Origin: Cruorifilaria tuberocauda
Taxonomy: Eukaryota > Nematoda > Chromadorea > Rhabditida > Onchocercidae
Assembly: GCA_013365365.1 (NCBI GenBank)
Contig: JABVXU010000197.1
Span: 1 to 64,000, forward strand
Length of the DNA stretch: 64,000 nucleotides
Reading direction: 5' to 3'
Shown here piece after piece: positions 23,604 to 38,600 of this stretch. The notes under the pieces were generated by a model. It was not told the DNA's origin. It was given only the letters and a program-made list of their open reading frames with translations, and made no database searches. Position 1 is the first letter of the stretch. Each line of letters starts with the position of its first letter. The translations under genes and the position numbers were made by a program.

Positions 23604-26600
23604 ATGTCAGATGATAAGAGTATGCAAAGGGAAGAAGGTCAAGAAGGTAAGGAACAGGAGCAACAGCATCCTCAGCAACTTGCTGAAGGAATGGAAGGAA
23701 GTGGAAGCTTAGAGATGGTAGCCAGAGAAGAGACGTCTGAAGGGCAACATGAGAGTATGTTCGGGAAGAGTTTACGGAATATCTCGATGAAATTATCTAA
23801 CTTTGCTGGTTAGTTTCTCTTCTGCTGTGACCTTCCATCAAGTATGACTTTGCAGTCAGGAATAAGACTTCTTTTGCTCTCTCTAGAAAACATATTTGTC
23901 TTTAACTGAATTTTTTCAAAATTGCTCCTTATCAACACATGCTAGATTTTGCAGAGATTATAGCGTATTCTAGAAGTACGGCTAACGAATAAAATACTGT
24001 ATTATATTATAAACTAAATAAAGACACTGAGCATTATATGATATCAGCCTTTTAACTTCACTTTGAAGACAGTTTTAATGAAGATGATCATTATCAGATG
24101 ATTCTTTTTCAGAAGATACTTTTTCGAGAGATACTGTTTTGGCTACTGAGCATATTTCAAGTGAACAAGGGACGAAGGATATTACATTCGATATGACTGA
24201 ACTAAAAAAAGAAAAAGTCCGATTGGGTATGCTTGAATTCTTCACCCTTATTTCCACTCCTGTAGCCTCTTAGCTATAGTGAGCAGTATAATTTGAGAAT
24301 TTATTAGTGATAGCAACAGTGTTCTGTCTGACTTTTTAGAAACCTTTTTTCCATTAGCTCCATTGTTTTCGATTCTCATGTATGGAATGATGTCATACCA
24401 CAGTCATGCAGAAATTTAAAGTTATAGTCAATCATTAATTTTTAATTATAGAGCATGTTTTATTTCTAACAAATGAAGAATTGGACGCAGTTCGGGATAA
24501 ATTGTGCAGAGTTAGTGAAACAGAGAATGTGCTAAAAAAAGAAAATGAGGCGTTACTGCGGGATAGGAGCGAACGGATGGCTGTGATGCGAGAATTGGAA
24601 GCTGAGCGGGATCGTATATTACTTGCAAAGGTATTTCATTGATCAAAAAAATTTTCGCTCTTCATTTCATCTTTTTCTCCTCTCCGGAAATTCTGCTTTA
24701 GTTTTTATCTCTATATTTTATATGTTTAATCTTGAAATACGATATTTTAGAATGAGTGTGAGCAAAAGGCCGAGATGTTGCTGCGTCAAAGGGAGGATTA
24801 TGAAGGAAAAATTAACCGTTTAAATCATGACAAGTCACTTATTGCAAGTAACTTTTTGGAATTTTTTACTTTCCTTGCTAGATATTTTTGGTCAATTATT
24901 GGATATTACTGTTGTTCATTGCTAGTTAACAATTGTAGAGTTTGTGTCGTAAACTATTGACATTTGAGTAGTTTTGTTCCAAGTTTTAAAAGCAATCATA
25001 AATTTCATTTTTTATGAGGAAATGCTCAAATAGTTGTATCATTATTTAAAATCCATTCAAATTTCTTAATGTAAAGCGGCGCATATCAATAAAGGTATCA
25101 GTCAGAAATAAAGATAGAGAAAATTGACTCACTTATGAGTCACTTGAATGATGTTTGCTTAAGAATCTCGGCTTTTAAAATTTAGTGATTCATTTACAGG
25201 CGATTTGCAACTGCAGAAAAACGAAGTGACTAAATTAATAGAAAAGAACATTTTGTTAGAAACTAAGCTTGATGAATATGCCAAACAAAAGCGAATAGTC
25301 GAGGTTTGTAGTCTTATAGTAGAAATGAATAATAATCAATTCTGCGAAATGAATGAATTCCTGAACTTGTAATCGTTTATTAAAGATGAATACTTGATTA
25401 TTTAAAAAGGCAGTAGTTTTATGAGAGTAATTGCAGTGCTTCTATCTTGCACCATCAGAATTCAGTTTATTTCAGTACGAAAAAGAGCGTTGGGCTCAGG
25501 AAAAAGAAATATATTTGCATAACAAAGATTGGTTTATGAATGAAATTAAGGAACGTGACCGAAAATTTGCTGTTTTAAGAATCGAAATGGTAAGATAAAG
25601 CTTTGATTCTGGATAACTGACATGTTTCCTTTTTTCAACAATATATGGCAAATCATGGCACAGGAAAGATTAATAGGGAGAAAGAAATTTAACAAAAATA
25701 TGCTTAATACTCTATTGGAGCACTTATTATTAGATCAAGCTGTTATATAACTCACATTTCGTATTCGTTGTGTTCCGTAACGTTATTTATCTCCTGTAAC
25801 TCCAACAATTATTCTTTAGGGCATTCAAATTAAACTTATTTCACAGCAATCGTTATTTTATAATATTGGAAATAGAGTTATAAATTTTTATGTTAATAAA
25901 ATATTGAGACGCAGTTCCTGATTCTCTCTTTAAAAAGAAATCCATTCAGTATCATGAGATATTCTCGTGATGCTGAATGCTGAAAATTTGAATACCCAAG
26001 ATGCCAACAACTAAAATCGTTTGCTTTAATCAACACAAATTCGAAGTTTACTAGAAAAACTAATTAATTGTTTAGGTTCTAATCGGTAAGTTACATCTTT
26101 TTTGAATAAAATTTTAAAAAATTGCAAGAAACTGTCACAAATTCTACAATATATTTATTTTCATTATTGCTTATGTCAGTCATTAATAACATACAATGTT
26201 GAGTTTTAGGTCCGATATACTGGCGAACTGCAAGCAGAAATAGCATCTATTACGGACAAGTATGAATCTGCAATGAATGATGTTAAGAAACTTACTTCAA
26301 CACTTGCTGATCGGAACAAGGAAATACCTAGATTGAATGATCGCATAAAAGAAGTAATGATATTCGGATTTTGCATATGACTTCGTAACTTCGTACATTT
26401 CATCAAAACGGTTTCTTCTTTTTTTCAAATAATTAAACATTATTTAGAGATTCAATAATTCATGTTTTACAGATCCTAGAAGATAATGCACAAAAGCTGA
26501 ACAAATTGGAAGAGGAATTACTAGCAAGTGAACGACTCTGTTCTGTTTACAAAGAAGCCGGCGATGACGCAGAAAACAACTTGCGGCAGCTCAGTGAAGA

Positions 26601-29600
26601 TTTTGAAAATCGTGGAAAACTGCTTGAGGAATCCAAAAAAAGTTCGGATTATTTAGTTTTTATTCTTTTCAAAATACAGTTGTTCTTGCAATTTAATTAT
26701 CCCTTGTAAGTTGAAAGAAAAACTGCGATCGATGTTTTTCCTCCAACATAACATTTTTTAGCTTATGAATCACTCTGTATTCAATTTGAAGAAAAACAAG
26801 CAGCTCTCTCCAAAGAAATCATTCAAAAAGGTTAATTCAAATATGGTTTTCGCATGTCCTTGTAATGAATTTAGAATATGATAGTTCTTGCTATGGGAAA
26901 GGCAATCGTAATCAATTTCCGTTATTTTCCTTACTGTGACTGGTTTTGCGATAATTACAATGCATATCATTTACTCTTTCTGCTTGAAGTTTATGTTTTT
27001 CTGCTTAGTGATATGCATAGTAATCATCGAATTCTTAGGTAATCTTACTTAGGTCAAAAGCGATTTCTTTTTGTTTACATCACACAAAACTTTGGTCAAC
27101 TTAATAAGATGAACAAATGGTGTTCAGTGATTAATTTAGTCAATTTAATGAGTTTTTTTATACAAGGAAATATCTTTTTAGATAAAAAGATTGAAGAGTT
27201 GTTGGACGAATTGCAGAAAGCTAATGATTTGTTGAAATCTAGGCATCGCGGTACTTTTAATGTTATTTTCCCTCTTTCTTTCTTTAATTAAATAAATTTC
27301 AAATGATGGAGTTTTTTTCGGTAGAGTACTAGAAACACGAAAGTTTTGATAGTTCATGCTAAGCAGGTCAGTTTCTAGTTTTTTTTTTTTTTTTTTTTTA
27401 AAGAATTTTTGCTGCAGTAACATTAACGGATGATGAAATCATGGAACTGTCACCGGCAGCTGCTGCAGCTTCATCTTTGATTCGTAGTGGTGTTTCATTG
27501 ACAAGTATTTATCGAGAACACTGTCGTGTAGTTGCGGAATTAGAAGAAGCAAAGGCGGAAAACAAACGTATCGAAAATTATTTCCATGAATTAGTTGAGG
27601 TATCATTAGGAGATATGCATTTTCAGACAAATTGTCTCGTTCTTAGATTCGCTTCATATCTATTTGCACAAGCGATTAATTACATACTAATTGGATTTTA
27701 GGTTTGTTGCATTAATATTGTTCAATATTTTGTAGGATATTGAAGCCAAAGCACCGCTACTCGCGCAACAACGTATAGAATATGAAAAGTTATCGGATTT
27801 ATGCAATAACTTGCAAGAACAGTTACAGTCGGTAGAGCAAGAGCGGCAGAAGCTTGAAAATGCTCGTGATGCTGCTACACGTGAGTTGACATACACTCGA
27901 GCTGAACTTGAGCGATATCAGCGTGATGTGGAAGATCTGAGTAGACAGGTTATCTTTAAGTATATTTAGGCATTATTTAAGTATTCTCGTCTCTAAGATG
28001 TTTAGATGACATGGGCACTATGACTGTAAATAAATTAAACCGATAAGGTTAATATGAGACTTTTTTTGCAACGATGAATTAGAGATGGTTTGATTTTCGG
28101 TTACGCTGCACTAGATGAAAATTATTTGTTTTCATATTACTGTTTTAGAAATATGGTAATTTTATTTTCTAAATGTTTAGCTACGAATTCTTTTTTTAGG
28201 TTCGCCACTTGCTGCATGCATCCGAAGTCGAAAAAGCACGCAATACGGATTCGCCGCCAATGAGTGATGAAGATTGTGATATGCTGTGGAATTCAATCGG
28301 TGAAATGCAGAAAGTAAACCAAAAATTGATGTCAGATTTACGCTCTGCCAATGCTAATCGTGATCGCGCGGTAGAGGAAGCTAAAAATGAAGAGTATGTG
28401 TTGCAGTGTGTTATACTTTTCTGATTTTATAGCATTTCACGTTTTAGAATTGACGGACTTCCGGATCCATTTTTCAGGATTAATCGACTTACGGACGCTT
28501 TGAATGATGCTATCAAGAAACTAGATTTTCTTAAAAATGAAAATTCAAAGCAGAACACGGTGATTGAAGAACTAGAGAGACAGCGTGACACATACAAACA
28601 AGTTGGCAAAGAAAGAAAAAGTTTAGAAGAGGTGTAATTTTTTTCCATGGTTTTGATTTAATTTTTTAAGATAGCTGTAAATGAAATTTCTTCATACGGC
28701 CGAAATTTATGTCAATTTAGTTCGAAATATAGACCCATTTTTCATTGATTTGCCACTTCCTCAAAAAGTACGATTATCTTCTGTTTCCGCACTCATAATT
28801 AGACTTTTATAGTCTCACACTCTGACCAAACGAATGCAAGAAATCGACTCAGAGAACGCGTTATTACGCGTACATTTGGAACGGGCTGAAAAGAGCTTAG
28901 ACTTGTTTCGTGAAGAAAAGCATCATTCCGATGAGTTAGTCATTTTTTTTATTGAAAAAGAATGAATTAAGTGGCGCTTTGGCTCACTTTTGCAAGGATT
29001 TTTTAAACCATAAACTTATGTTTGAAATTAAATGATTTGCTTAAGACTTCTGCAAGCTCGAATTGATCAGCAATTTGCTTTAATTGCTGAATTACGCAAA
29101 ACAAACGGAAAATTGGAAGCCGATATCGAAGTACAGAAGCAGACACAAATCATGCTTGCCAAGCAAGTAAGGAATGCTTTCATTGTTCAGAAAGTATTAT
29201 TTACAATTTCTTTACTTGATCAAACAATTCCCTTCATTCCAATGTATTTGTGTCTAGTGTTAACTGCAGCTATGGAATATACAATATCATGAAATCTTGC
29301 TCTGGATTTTAATGTTTTGCTGTTGAACGAGATTGATTTCTGGTATCTTATCGTTAGATATAAGGAAAATGTGCGTATCATACCAACTATAAGGAAGTCA
29401 AACATTGAGTAAAATTTTATGTGGTTGCAGATTTTAGTATACCTTATTATGCTTTTCATTCGTGTGTTTATTATAACAGGTTTTCTCTTAATAAAAAACA
29501 TTGAGTCTGCTGTGAACCTTAGCGAATATATCGAGATTATGCCAAGTACGATAAATGGATTCAAGATTAAGAGTGAATAAAATTATATTGGAAATTCTAT

Positions 29601-32600
29601 AAATCCCCTTTTTTTAGTCAGAAAATGATTCAAACGAATTGAGTTTGGCTCGCGAGAAGTGTATCAAAATGGAAAACAATTATAAGATGACCGATGAACG
29701 ATGTAGAAAATTGCAGGAAGAGCTCATGGAAACGAAGGGAGAAGTTGCCAAATATAAGTTCGTTTTTAATTTGTGTTATACTTACGATGTCATTCATAAC
29801 ATAGCTTTCTGTGATATATCGATCATACAGTTTGAGAATCCCTGCTTCGAGATACTTTTTATATATCGTATTTTTATTTTTTGTGTTGTATTTATTATGT
29901 TTTATATTTTCAACATATTAAGATAATCGCAACTTTATATTGCAGGACTGACGTAGAAGCTCTCATGGAACAAGTTTCGCTTTTACGAAGCACGGAAGCA
30001 CGATTGCAACAGGAGCTCCATATTCTACGCGAATCAAATTATAATAATGAAAAAATATCGTATACGTTGAAGCAACTGGAGGTTATCATAGAGCTTTTTC
30101 AAATATCTATTTTTTTGAAACTTCAATTTTTTAATGAGTTTTGAAGTATTCTTAACTGTTGGCATCTTATACCTACTTGGAGTAGGATAAAACGAGAAAG
30201 AGGGAGAAGGGATGATGGCGAAGGAAAAATGGGTCTTCTAATGTTCTGATTGACTCATAGTAAATAGACATTACTGGAAACTTGTTTTCAGAGTCGTCTA
30301 GAGCATAATGATGAAGAAAAGGTGAAAATTCTCGGAGATCAGTTGAAGCTTGCCAAAAATGAAAATGAGTCTTTAAAGAAATTTGTTAGCGAAATTTCGG
30401 AACAACATCGTTTGATCAGTTTAGACTTGAAGGTTTGATCAATTTGGGCTTCATAATTTTTCACTTCTTGTAAATTCATAAGTGAATGAAAATGGATAGA
30501 ATGAAAATCCCATTCGGGATAGAGTTTTATACGAGGAATAATTGCAGATGACAACGAATAAAATTCAGACGGAACGTGACCAGGCACTAGCAAGTAAGAA
30601 ATCAGCGGAAGAACGATTGAATTGGAAAGATAAGGAATTATGTGAATTGCAAACAAAATACGATGATTTGATGAGCCAGTTGAAAACACCAGATGCCTCT
30701 CTTGGTAAATTGTTTGATTGCAAGTAAGAAGTAAAGAATTCCCTACCCATGATGGACCAAATTTTACATAATATTGTTTCAGGCTCATTCAGCTTTCTGA
30801 ATTTCAAGTTGTTATGTAAGTCGCTTATCATTTTCCAGAATCTACCGATGGTGGTAAAAAAGAAGCACAACAGCTTCGAAATCGGAACAGTTATTTGGAA
30901 AATCAACTGAAAGACATGTCTCATAAGCTGGAAGGTTCCTTTTTTTTTTTAAATTACTGTAATGTAATATATTTTTGTAAAGTAGCAGTGTTGCTGATAT
31001 TCAGAAAACTGTAAGGCAAAAATGTTTAATTGTTACGTGTTTTTATTTTTTCAGCAAGCGAGAAAATGTTGACGATACGTGAACAAGAACTTGCTGAAAT
31101 TAGTAAGTTGAGCAATAGCATGGAAACAACATTACTGGAACAGGGAGCCGTAAGTTTACTTTTATTTTTGGGTTTATTGTTTTAATGGTTATTGCAATGA
31201 ATTAGAATATCATAACACCGCACACTTTCTTTTTGCAGAGTGCCCTTGCGGAGCGAAATAGTCTCCAAGCAGTGTTAGATTTGGTAAAAGCACAATTGGC
31301 TGAAAGGTGGTTTTACTTATTTTTCTGTATGTGGACGAGATATTAATAGATTTTGAATATAACTTGATAAGAATATGAAACTTTTGCAACCGTCGTGCTG
31401 TGATGATCCTCCGAATGCATTGAAAATGTTTTGTGTTATTCAAGTAATAATTATGCGAGATACCTTAACTAAACTCATAAATGACTATTCAATTAAAAAC
31501 TAGTATGAAAATCATTTTTTATGAATCAAGAAATAGTTTACACAATAAATCAAATTGAATACTGAATCTAACAAGGTGTTGTTTATAAATATGATGAACG
31601 AATTGTTCTTTAGTGTGACATCAGTCGAAAATCAGCGAGCGGAAATTGCCCAGTTAGAGCAAAAATTAGAGGAAGGAGTCACTAAAACAGAACAACTGAA
31701 GATGGAAAAAATGAGAGAATATCAGAAGTTGGAAAAGCAATATAGCGTTTTGGATATGCAGAGAAGTAACGCTGAAGCCCGAATACGTGAGCTGGAATTA
31801 GAAAATGCGAAAATTGCTGCTGCAAAAGTTTCGGTATGAAGCAGAATTTTTCAAAGCTGTTAAAAGTTTTTTCCACTATTTTCAGAAGTTTTATTATCAC
31901 TTAGCATTTTTTTTATTGTTAATGAATTGACGTGGATTTTGTTGGAATTAGTGACTAATGACGATGTTCGTCAAATAATATGAAAATTTTCAGTTTGACG
32001 AAGAAAGCAGTCGGATGAAAGAAGAGGTCAGCAAACTGGAACAGGCACTTCATGTCAAGGAGACAGAACTTATGAATTTGAAAAATGCTGCACTTGAATG
32101 TGAGCAGAAATCCGAAGATGTAAAGCGAAGCTGTTTGTCAGAAGTGGTTTGTGATTTATCGACCTCTTTGTTTCCATTTTCCGTAATTTTGCAAGAGCGG
32201 AAGTTTGTTTCTACAGTTATTTAACAGATTAAAAAATTTAGGCTGCACTTCGTGTTGAAAAAAATCGACTCGAAGAGGAATTCAGTTTAGCTAATAAATT
32301 AATTGATGAACAAAAGCAGAAGCTGGAAGAATTGGGTGATAATTTAATAAAGGTGAATATTTCCGACAAATCTGAATACGTTTATGTATCTATTTATATA
32401 TCTATTTTTTTATTCGTTCTGTTCAATCATTTCTATGAGAAAAACTTAGAAATAATGGATTTTTTCTGAAATAAGTTAAATATAAGATCCTATATGGTCA
32501 GGATAGCTATTGCAAGTTTTCTTGCTTAGTTGAAAATTTGCACATATAGCTTTTTGATTATTTTTACCTTCAATAACTCGTTGCAGGTGACCGAACGAAT

Positions 32601-35600
32601 GACTGTTTTGGAATGTTCTGGAAGCACCTCTACTTCTAATGAAGATATTGCTGCACCTGTTGGTTCGAAATCAGCTGTCGCATTGCATGAAGTCATCAAA
32701 TATTTGCAAGGGGAAAATCGACAAGTAGCACCATTTTTTGAATGTCTAAAATCTAAGTTATTATTAAATTTGAGTTATATTAATACATTTTGTTTAGGCT
32801 ATGGAACGAATGATGAATGCTGAACTGCAGTGGAAGCGTTTGCAAGTTCAGCAAGCTACGGCGGACGAACACCGGCTGAAATTGGAAGAAGAAATTCAAA
32901 AACTTCGGAAGGAAGCTGAAGTGTGTTTATTTTGCATTGATGGATCTACGAAATTTTTGGCACATCAATTTTGACATTAACTATTATCATTGGATAAATA
33001 TTCACACTTGATGAATGTGGGAAATTTATTCTCGACGAAGCAGTAATACTTGAGATCACTTATGTTATATTCATAGGCACATGTTCGTTCAATCGCGGAA
33101 AAAAGTGAAATGGTAGCACGATTGACATTAATGGAAGATATGCAAAAGGAAAATCAGAATTTGAAATTGCAGAATGAAAAATTAATCCGTCGTAATGAAC
33201 AGTTATCAAAAAATGTACGAATTAGTTCAATTTTTCAGTAGTTGAAGATTAATATTAGATGGTCGTATTTTGTTCTTTTCTTTTTCTTTTTTTCCAGATA
33301 AATGATTTGCAAGTACGTATTGTTAATTTGAACGGAGAAAAAGTCACCGAAAAAGGACGATTACACAATCTCAATGCCGACTTGCAAACCTGCCGAAAAG
33401 AAGTAATGATGTTGTCATTATTTTTGATTTCTGAATTTTCAGGCATTTTTCCGGTTTATGAATATTTTTTCGAGTCTGTTGTTGACTGTTTTTAACGTTA
33501 TTCTCAAAATTTTTAGAAAAATCGATTCTCATTTTTAATTATTGACAAATGATTCAAGCCTTTTTTAGCTGGAATCCTGGAAGGAAAGGCATAACCAAGC
33601 TTTAATTTCGCTGGGTAAATTTGGACCCGAAAGAGTGGTTGCTTTAAAGTATACTTTTTTTATTTTGTTTTTTTAACTGCTTTGATATTTTGATTTTATA
33701 TTCATGTTTTTTATGTTTTAACTTTTGATGTGTCCTTATTTTTCTTCTTCCTTGTTGATCTTGATATTTTGATTAAAATTCATAAAATTTTTTCCGCCAA
33801 AAACTCTTTTTATTTTAGTAACGAAGTTGAGTCACTGAAACGCAGACTGAACTTAATAACAACAGAGCGTGATTCGTTAAAAAGAGAGATCGAAAAATCT
33901 GTTCAAGAATTGACATCTAAGTAGGTTTTTATGTTCATTGATGATCTTGCACTGTTTAACCAATGTTCAATCAACTCTGCTTCTTACAGTGAATAGAAAA
34001 TTCATTATAAAATATTTGATCCTCACGCAATAAGTCAAAGTTTTCATATTTTCCCTAGATGATATCAGAATCTTTTTGCATTTGGAACAGTTTTTGTAGG
34101 GATTTGAATATATTTATTATTTACTCCAGTAATATTACTTTTTCAATGAAAATTGTTTTTAGAGAAGCATTGGTGGATGTGCAGAACAAATTCGATGAAA
34201 GTGAATCAGAACGGCTTAAATTATCGGCAAAGTTTGAGCAAGCTAGAGTGATTGCACGTCGATATAGATTGAAATCTCAAACACTGGAGAAAGAGGTTGA
34301 GGGATTGAAAACAATGTTGGCTGAGAAATCACTGGTAGAAGAGGAAAATACCACTGAAACTGCAAAACTGAAACAGGAGTTGCTTGCATTACGTGCTGAG
34401 GTTGAGAAGCAGAAGCAACAGGTAATGATTCTCTATTTTTAAATGCAATTGCTGCACAGATGTTTCATGAAACTTTCAGTTTTCGGTTTGGGTTTTCAAA
34501 TGCTGTTATCGCAAGGATTTATCATAAAGAGTTAAAGACAAATGTTAGCATTCCTTCATTGCTAATCACTGAATTTGAATGCTTTTGTAAATTCTTTCAG
34601 AAAGTAATGCTCCGAACTGGCTGGCCGGTTGACGCTGGAACTGGTGGTACCCAACCAACTAAAGCAAGCACAATCCTTCAAACACAGTTGAAACAGTTGG
34701 AAGGACTCAATCAGCAGAATAAGGTCGGAATTTATTGTTTTTCTAACATATAAATCAATTGGAGTTTAGTTTCAATAATTGTTGTTTTTTGGTTGTTACC
34801 TGCTATTATATGATCAGTTTGCTATATTTACAATTGTTGTAGCTAGATAAAATTATATGGAACGCTTCAAAAAGAGTATACAGTTTTAATTTTCTAATCT
34901 TATAATATATTATATGCGATGTTTAAATTTGTCATTGATTTGAATTATCTAAATTTTTCGTAGTTGCAGTTTTTATTAAAGTTTTTGGGGATGTTTCATC
35001 TTATTTTCGTGTGCTACTTTTTTATCTTCTTATCTACAACAAATTGTTATGAATGTCTTGATTGCCGTTTGGTCTTTTTTCATCAGTAATTACTTTCATC
35101 ACATTTTACTATTTATAGATGAATTGATTTTAGGATCTGTCTAAGCAATTGGAAGAGTCTGCCGAAAGATACAAGGTAGCACAGGCAAAACTAAGTGAGG
35201 CTGAAGCTAAATTCCGAGAACTAAAGGTAGAAAGCGATACAAAAGGTTTGTATTTCTTGAGAAATTTATAAGTCCATTTTGTTCGATAATTTTGGAATCT
35301 CATATTGAATTTTTCATTTTAATCCTTTAATCTTTGGCAAATCTTTTTTTATGATTTCATGTGCGACAACTAGATAAGTAGTTTTATAGAAGAGTTACGT
35401 TTTCGATTAAATTCAATCACAAGCATGTTAACCAAAAAAGAGCAAGAAGTAGCTCGGCTGCGAGAAGAGCTTGAAACAGCTAAGCAATCTGATGAAGCCT
35501 ACCAAGGAAAAATAAAAGTTCTTGAAACTGCACTGGACACATGTCGTAAAGAAGTCAGCAATCGTTCTAGTTTCTCGGGATTCGTTAAACCTGTTAGGTA

Positions 35601-38600
35601 TTTTTTTCATTTTTTATAAATAATTGATTTTTGTACCAATTTTGTTTTGCCTAGTGGATGTACTTACCTAACTCGAAACTCATGGGCACATGTTTTTTTA
35701 TTATTCAATTAATTCCTCTTAACGGAAGCTTTCCATTCGCACATATTTCAAGAAATATAATATAGGCTCGTTTATTTTAGTAATGCGATAATACTTTATT
35801 TTGCAACAACTTGAGAGTCTACCCAGGTGTTTAATTCAAAATAGAACTAATACAGTAGTTATGATTTATCTTAAATTTCTAAATAATTTGAATCTAGTTT
35901 ATTTTAGCTCTTCCACAGCTGTAATTTCGCAAAGTCAAAGCTCTCCTACTGCTGCGCTCCTTGTTACCAATGCTGCTGAAATAGATTTTCCTCCTTTTTC
36001 CGGTAAAGAAGGTAGATTATTATATTTACAAATATCCCTGTGAAAATTTTAAAACGCTTTCGAGATAATTTGATGGAATATTATATGTGTACCCCAAAGT
36101 TTATAAACTCAGAAAAGGATGGACTTGAGAGATCATTTTCACTTGTTTTAAAATTTTTTAAGGATTATTGCTTTAAGGAAGTAACATTATTTTTCTGCTT
36201 TTACGGTTCTTTTGCAATGTGAATCATTTTATCCAGTGTAATTCAGAAACACCAACCACTTCACGTTCACCACCGCTTGTAAAACCCACCACAATGACTG
36301 ATGCTGTGCAGATTGAGAAATACGAAGATACGAAACAAGAAATAACAGTTGGAAGTATTGAAGAGCAAGAAGTACATCGAAGTACATCCGTATCAACTAC
36401 TAGCGAACAAGTATTATCATTTCCGATATACATATATATATATTCTCATATCACAGTATTGGGACTCAATCTGTTATTGAGAAAGGAACGGCTTTGCTGA
36501 ATATAATAAGGCGTTTACTTCTTGAAATGTCTACCTTATTCAGGTATATATGACAGATATATATTTCCTGGATGCGACGGGATCTGTTGTAGTTTTCGCT
36601 TTTCTGCTATTAACAATTTCTTAGATTTTAGAACTTCCAACAGTTTAACTAAGAGACTGTGCTTGGTTAATTGACATAGGAAGTTGCGTTAGCATATTAC
36701 ACACTCCGAACTCATTCCAGTAGCATTTATCCAGTGGCACTAAATCTTATAACTTAATAAGATAGACATCGTGTGTGGCCCAAAAAATGATAATAATTAT
36801 TTCCGTTAATTTCGTCGTCATTATTCATCCATCTTTAGCGAAGCAATTTGCAGAAAATGTTTCAGCATGTAGTTTTTGATGCATAGAAACATTCTACAAA
36901 ATAATGTTTTCTTCAATTTTAAATTAAGTAGATATCGGAAAGTTTTTTGCAGAGTAACGCCGTGAGTCAGTCCTCTTCTGGTGATATTACGCAAGTACGT
37001 TCACAGCAGCATAACGGTTAGTTTGCAAGTTTTCCTGTCAAAACTATGTTCACTCTCAATTTTACCATGTTTTCTGATGTAGAACCAAGGAAAGGCTTGT
37101 TTTCACCGTGACACGTATCAATGTCGGAAACCTTATAATACTGAATTTAGTCTAAGGTTTCATTACAGTGGTATGATTTGATAATTAGTTCAAATTGATT
37201 TGTAGATTTTAACATAATATTCTTTATAGTTTCTTCGGGGAATGGTGACGGAGCGAATATCATTACAAGCAGTGTAGCAAGTGGTGACGCATCAATTGCG
37301 ATGCAAGGAATCGTATCGCAGGTGGAGTCCCAGTCGATTTTGATGACTCGCGATGAAAATGAATCGTCAAGAAAACGAGCGTACATGCCATCAAGGTTGC
37401 TTTTTTTTTGTTTTCATTATTATCTCCTTGATTTCCTTAGTTGAACCATCGGTTTCACTTGGGATTTTCAGTGATCAAATGGAAACTGGTTCAGATGTTT
37501 TGGAACCTCGAAAGCGTTATCGAGGAAGTCCTATGAGTCAGGTATGATGTTTTTTTTGTCTGCACAAAATATTTGTAAATGATGATTTCTAACTTATGAA
37601 GATTTGATATATTCAGCATTTCTAAAAATACAATCGTTAGTAAAAGTGAAACGGAAATAAAATTAGAAAGAAATTGATTAAGGTGACTTGATTTCGAACG
37701 TTCTTCAACTTTTTACTTATGTAAGCGTTAATTTTCTATATTTTTAAGGTTTCCACAAGTGGTCGTTTCATGAAGTCAGGAAGTGAATTACGAGTTGACA
37801 TCGAGCAGCATGCTACAGATGAAGCCGAACATGAGCATCAAGAAAATGGTTAGTTTGACGAGCAAAATGAAAATGATCCTTTTAGTACATACAATACTAC
37901 TGTCAGTACCAATTAACAAGTGTTTAATTGATGTTGAATTATCTTTTGAGTTGAAACAACTACAAATCCTGAGGGCGATCGATCAGACAGCATGAAGACA
38001 AATGAAACCGAGAAAAATACTAAGTCGGCTATTGAAGTCCAGGTTTTTTTTTTCAGAATTTCTTAACTTTGGTCTTTTACTGCCTCTAATTTTTTAGATT
38101 TAAATACTATATTATAATGAGTGATTTAGTTTAGTTACGATTCACTTCATTTTTTTTTTTTGATATATTTACATCATTAAAATTTTTGAAATAGCATGTG
38201 CATAGATTGCTTAATACTATTTTTTGCTGTTTAATTTCTAGAATTTCATTAATTTTACAGGAAATGAGTGCAGATGTCAGTTATGAGATGGTTGGTGAGG
38301 GAATAGCGCAGGAAGAAGGGCGTGATGAAGATGAGCAAATTGAGGACAATGAGCATAATGTTATAATAGGTGAAGATCTTAGGCGAGAAGCTTCGGCGGA
38401 TGAAGACAATCTCAGTGAGGAAGAGGTTAATGAAAAAGCTAATTCGATGTTACTCTATTTATACCAACAAAATGTACTTGATATTTGGTATTTTCTTACT
38501 GGTTAAAGAAATTTAGTGTACTGCAGTTGATTTCATTTAATTGAAAAAATTCGAAGACTTTCTGACATGGCTTATTTTTGATATTTGTGAATCGTTTTTG

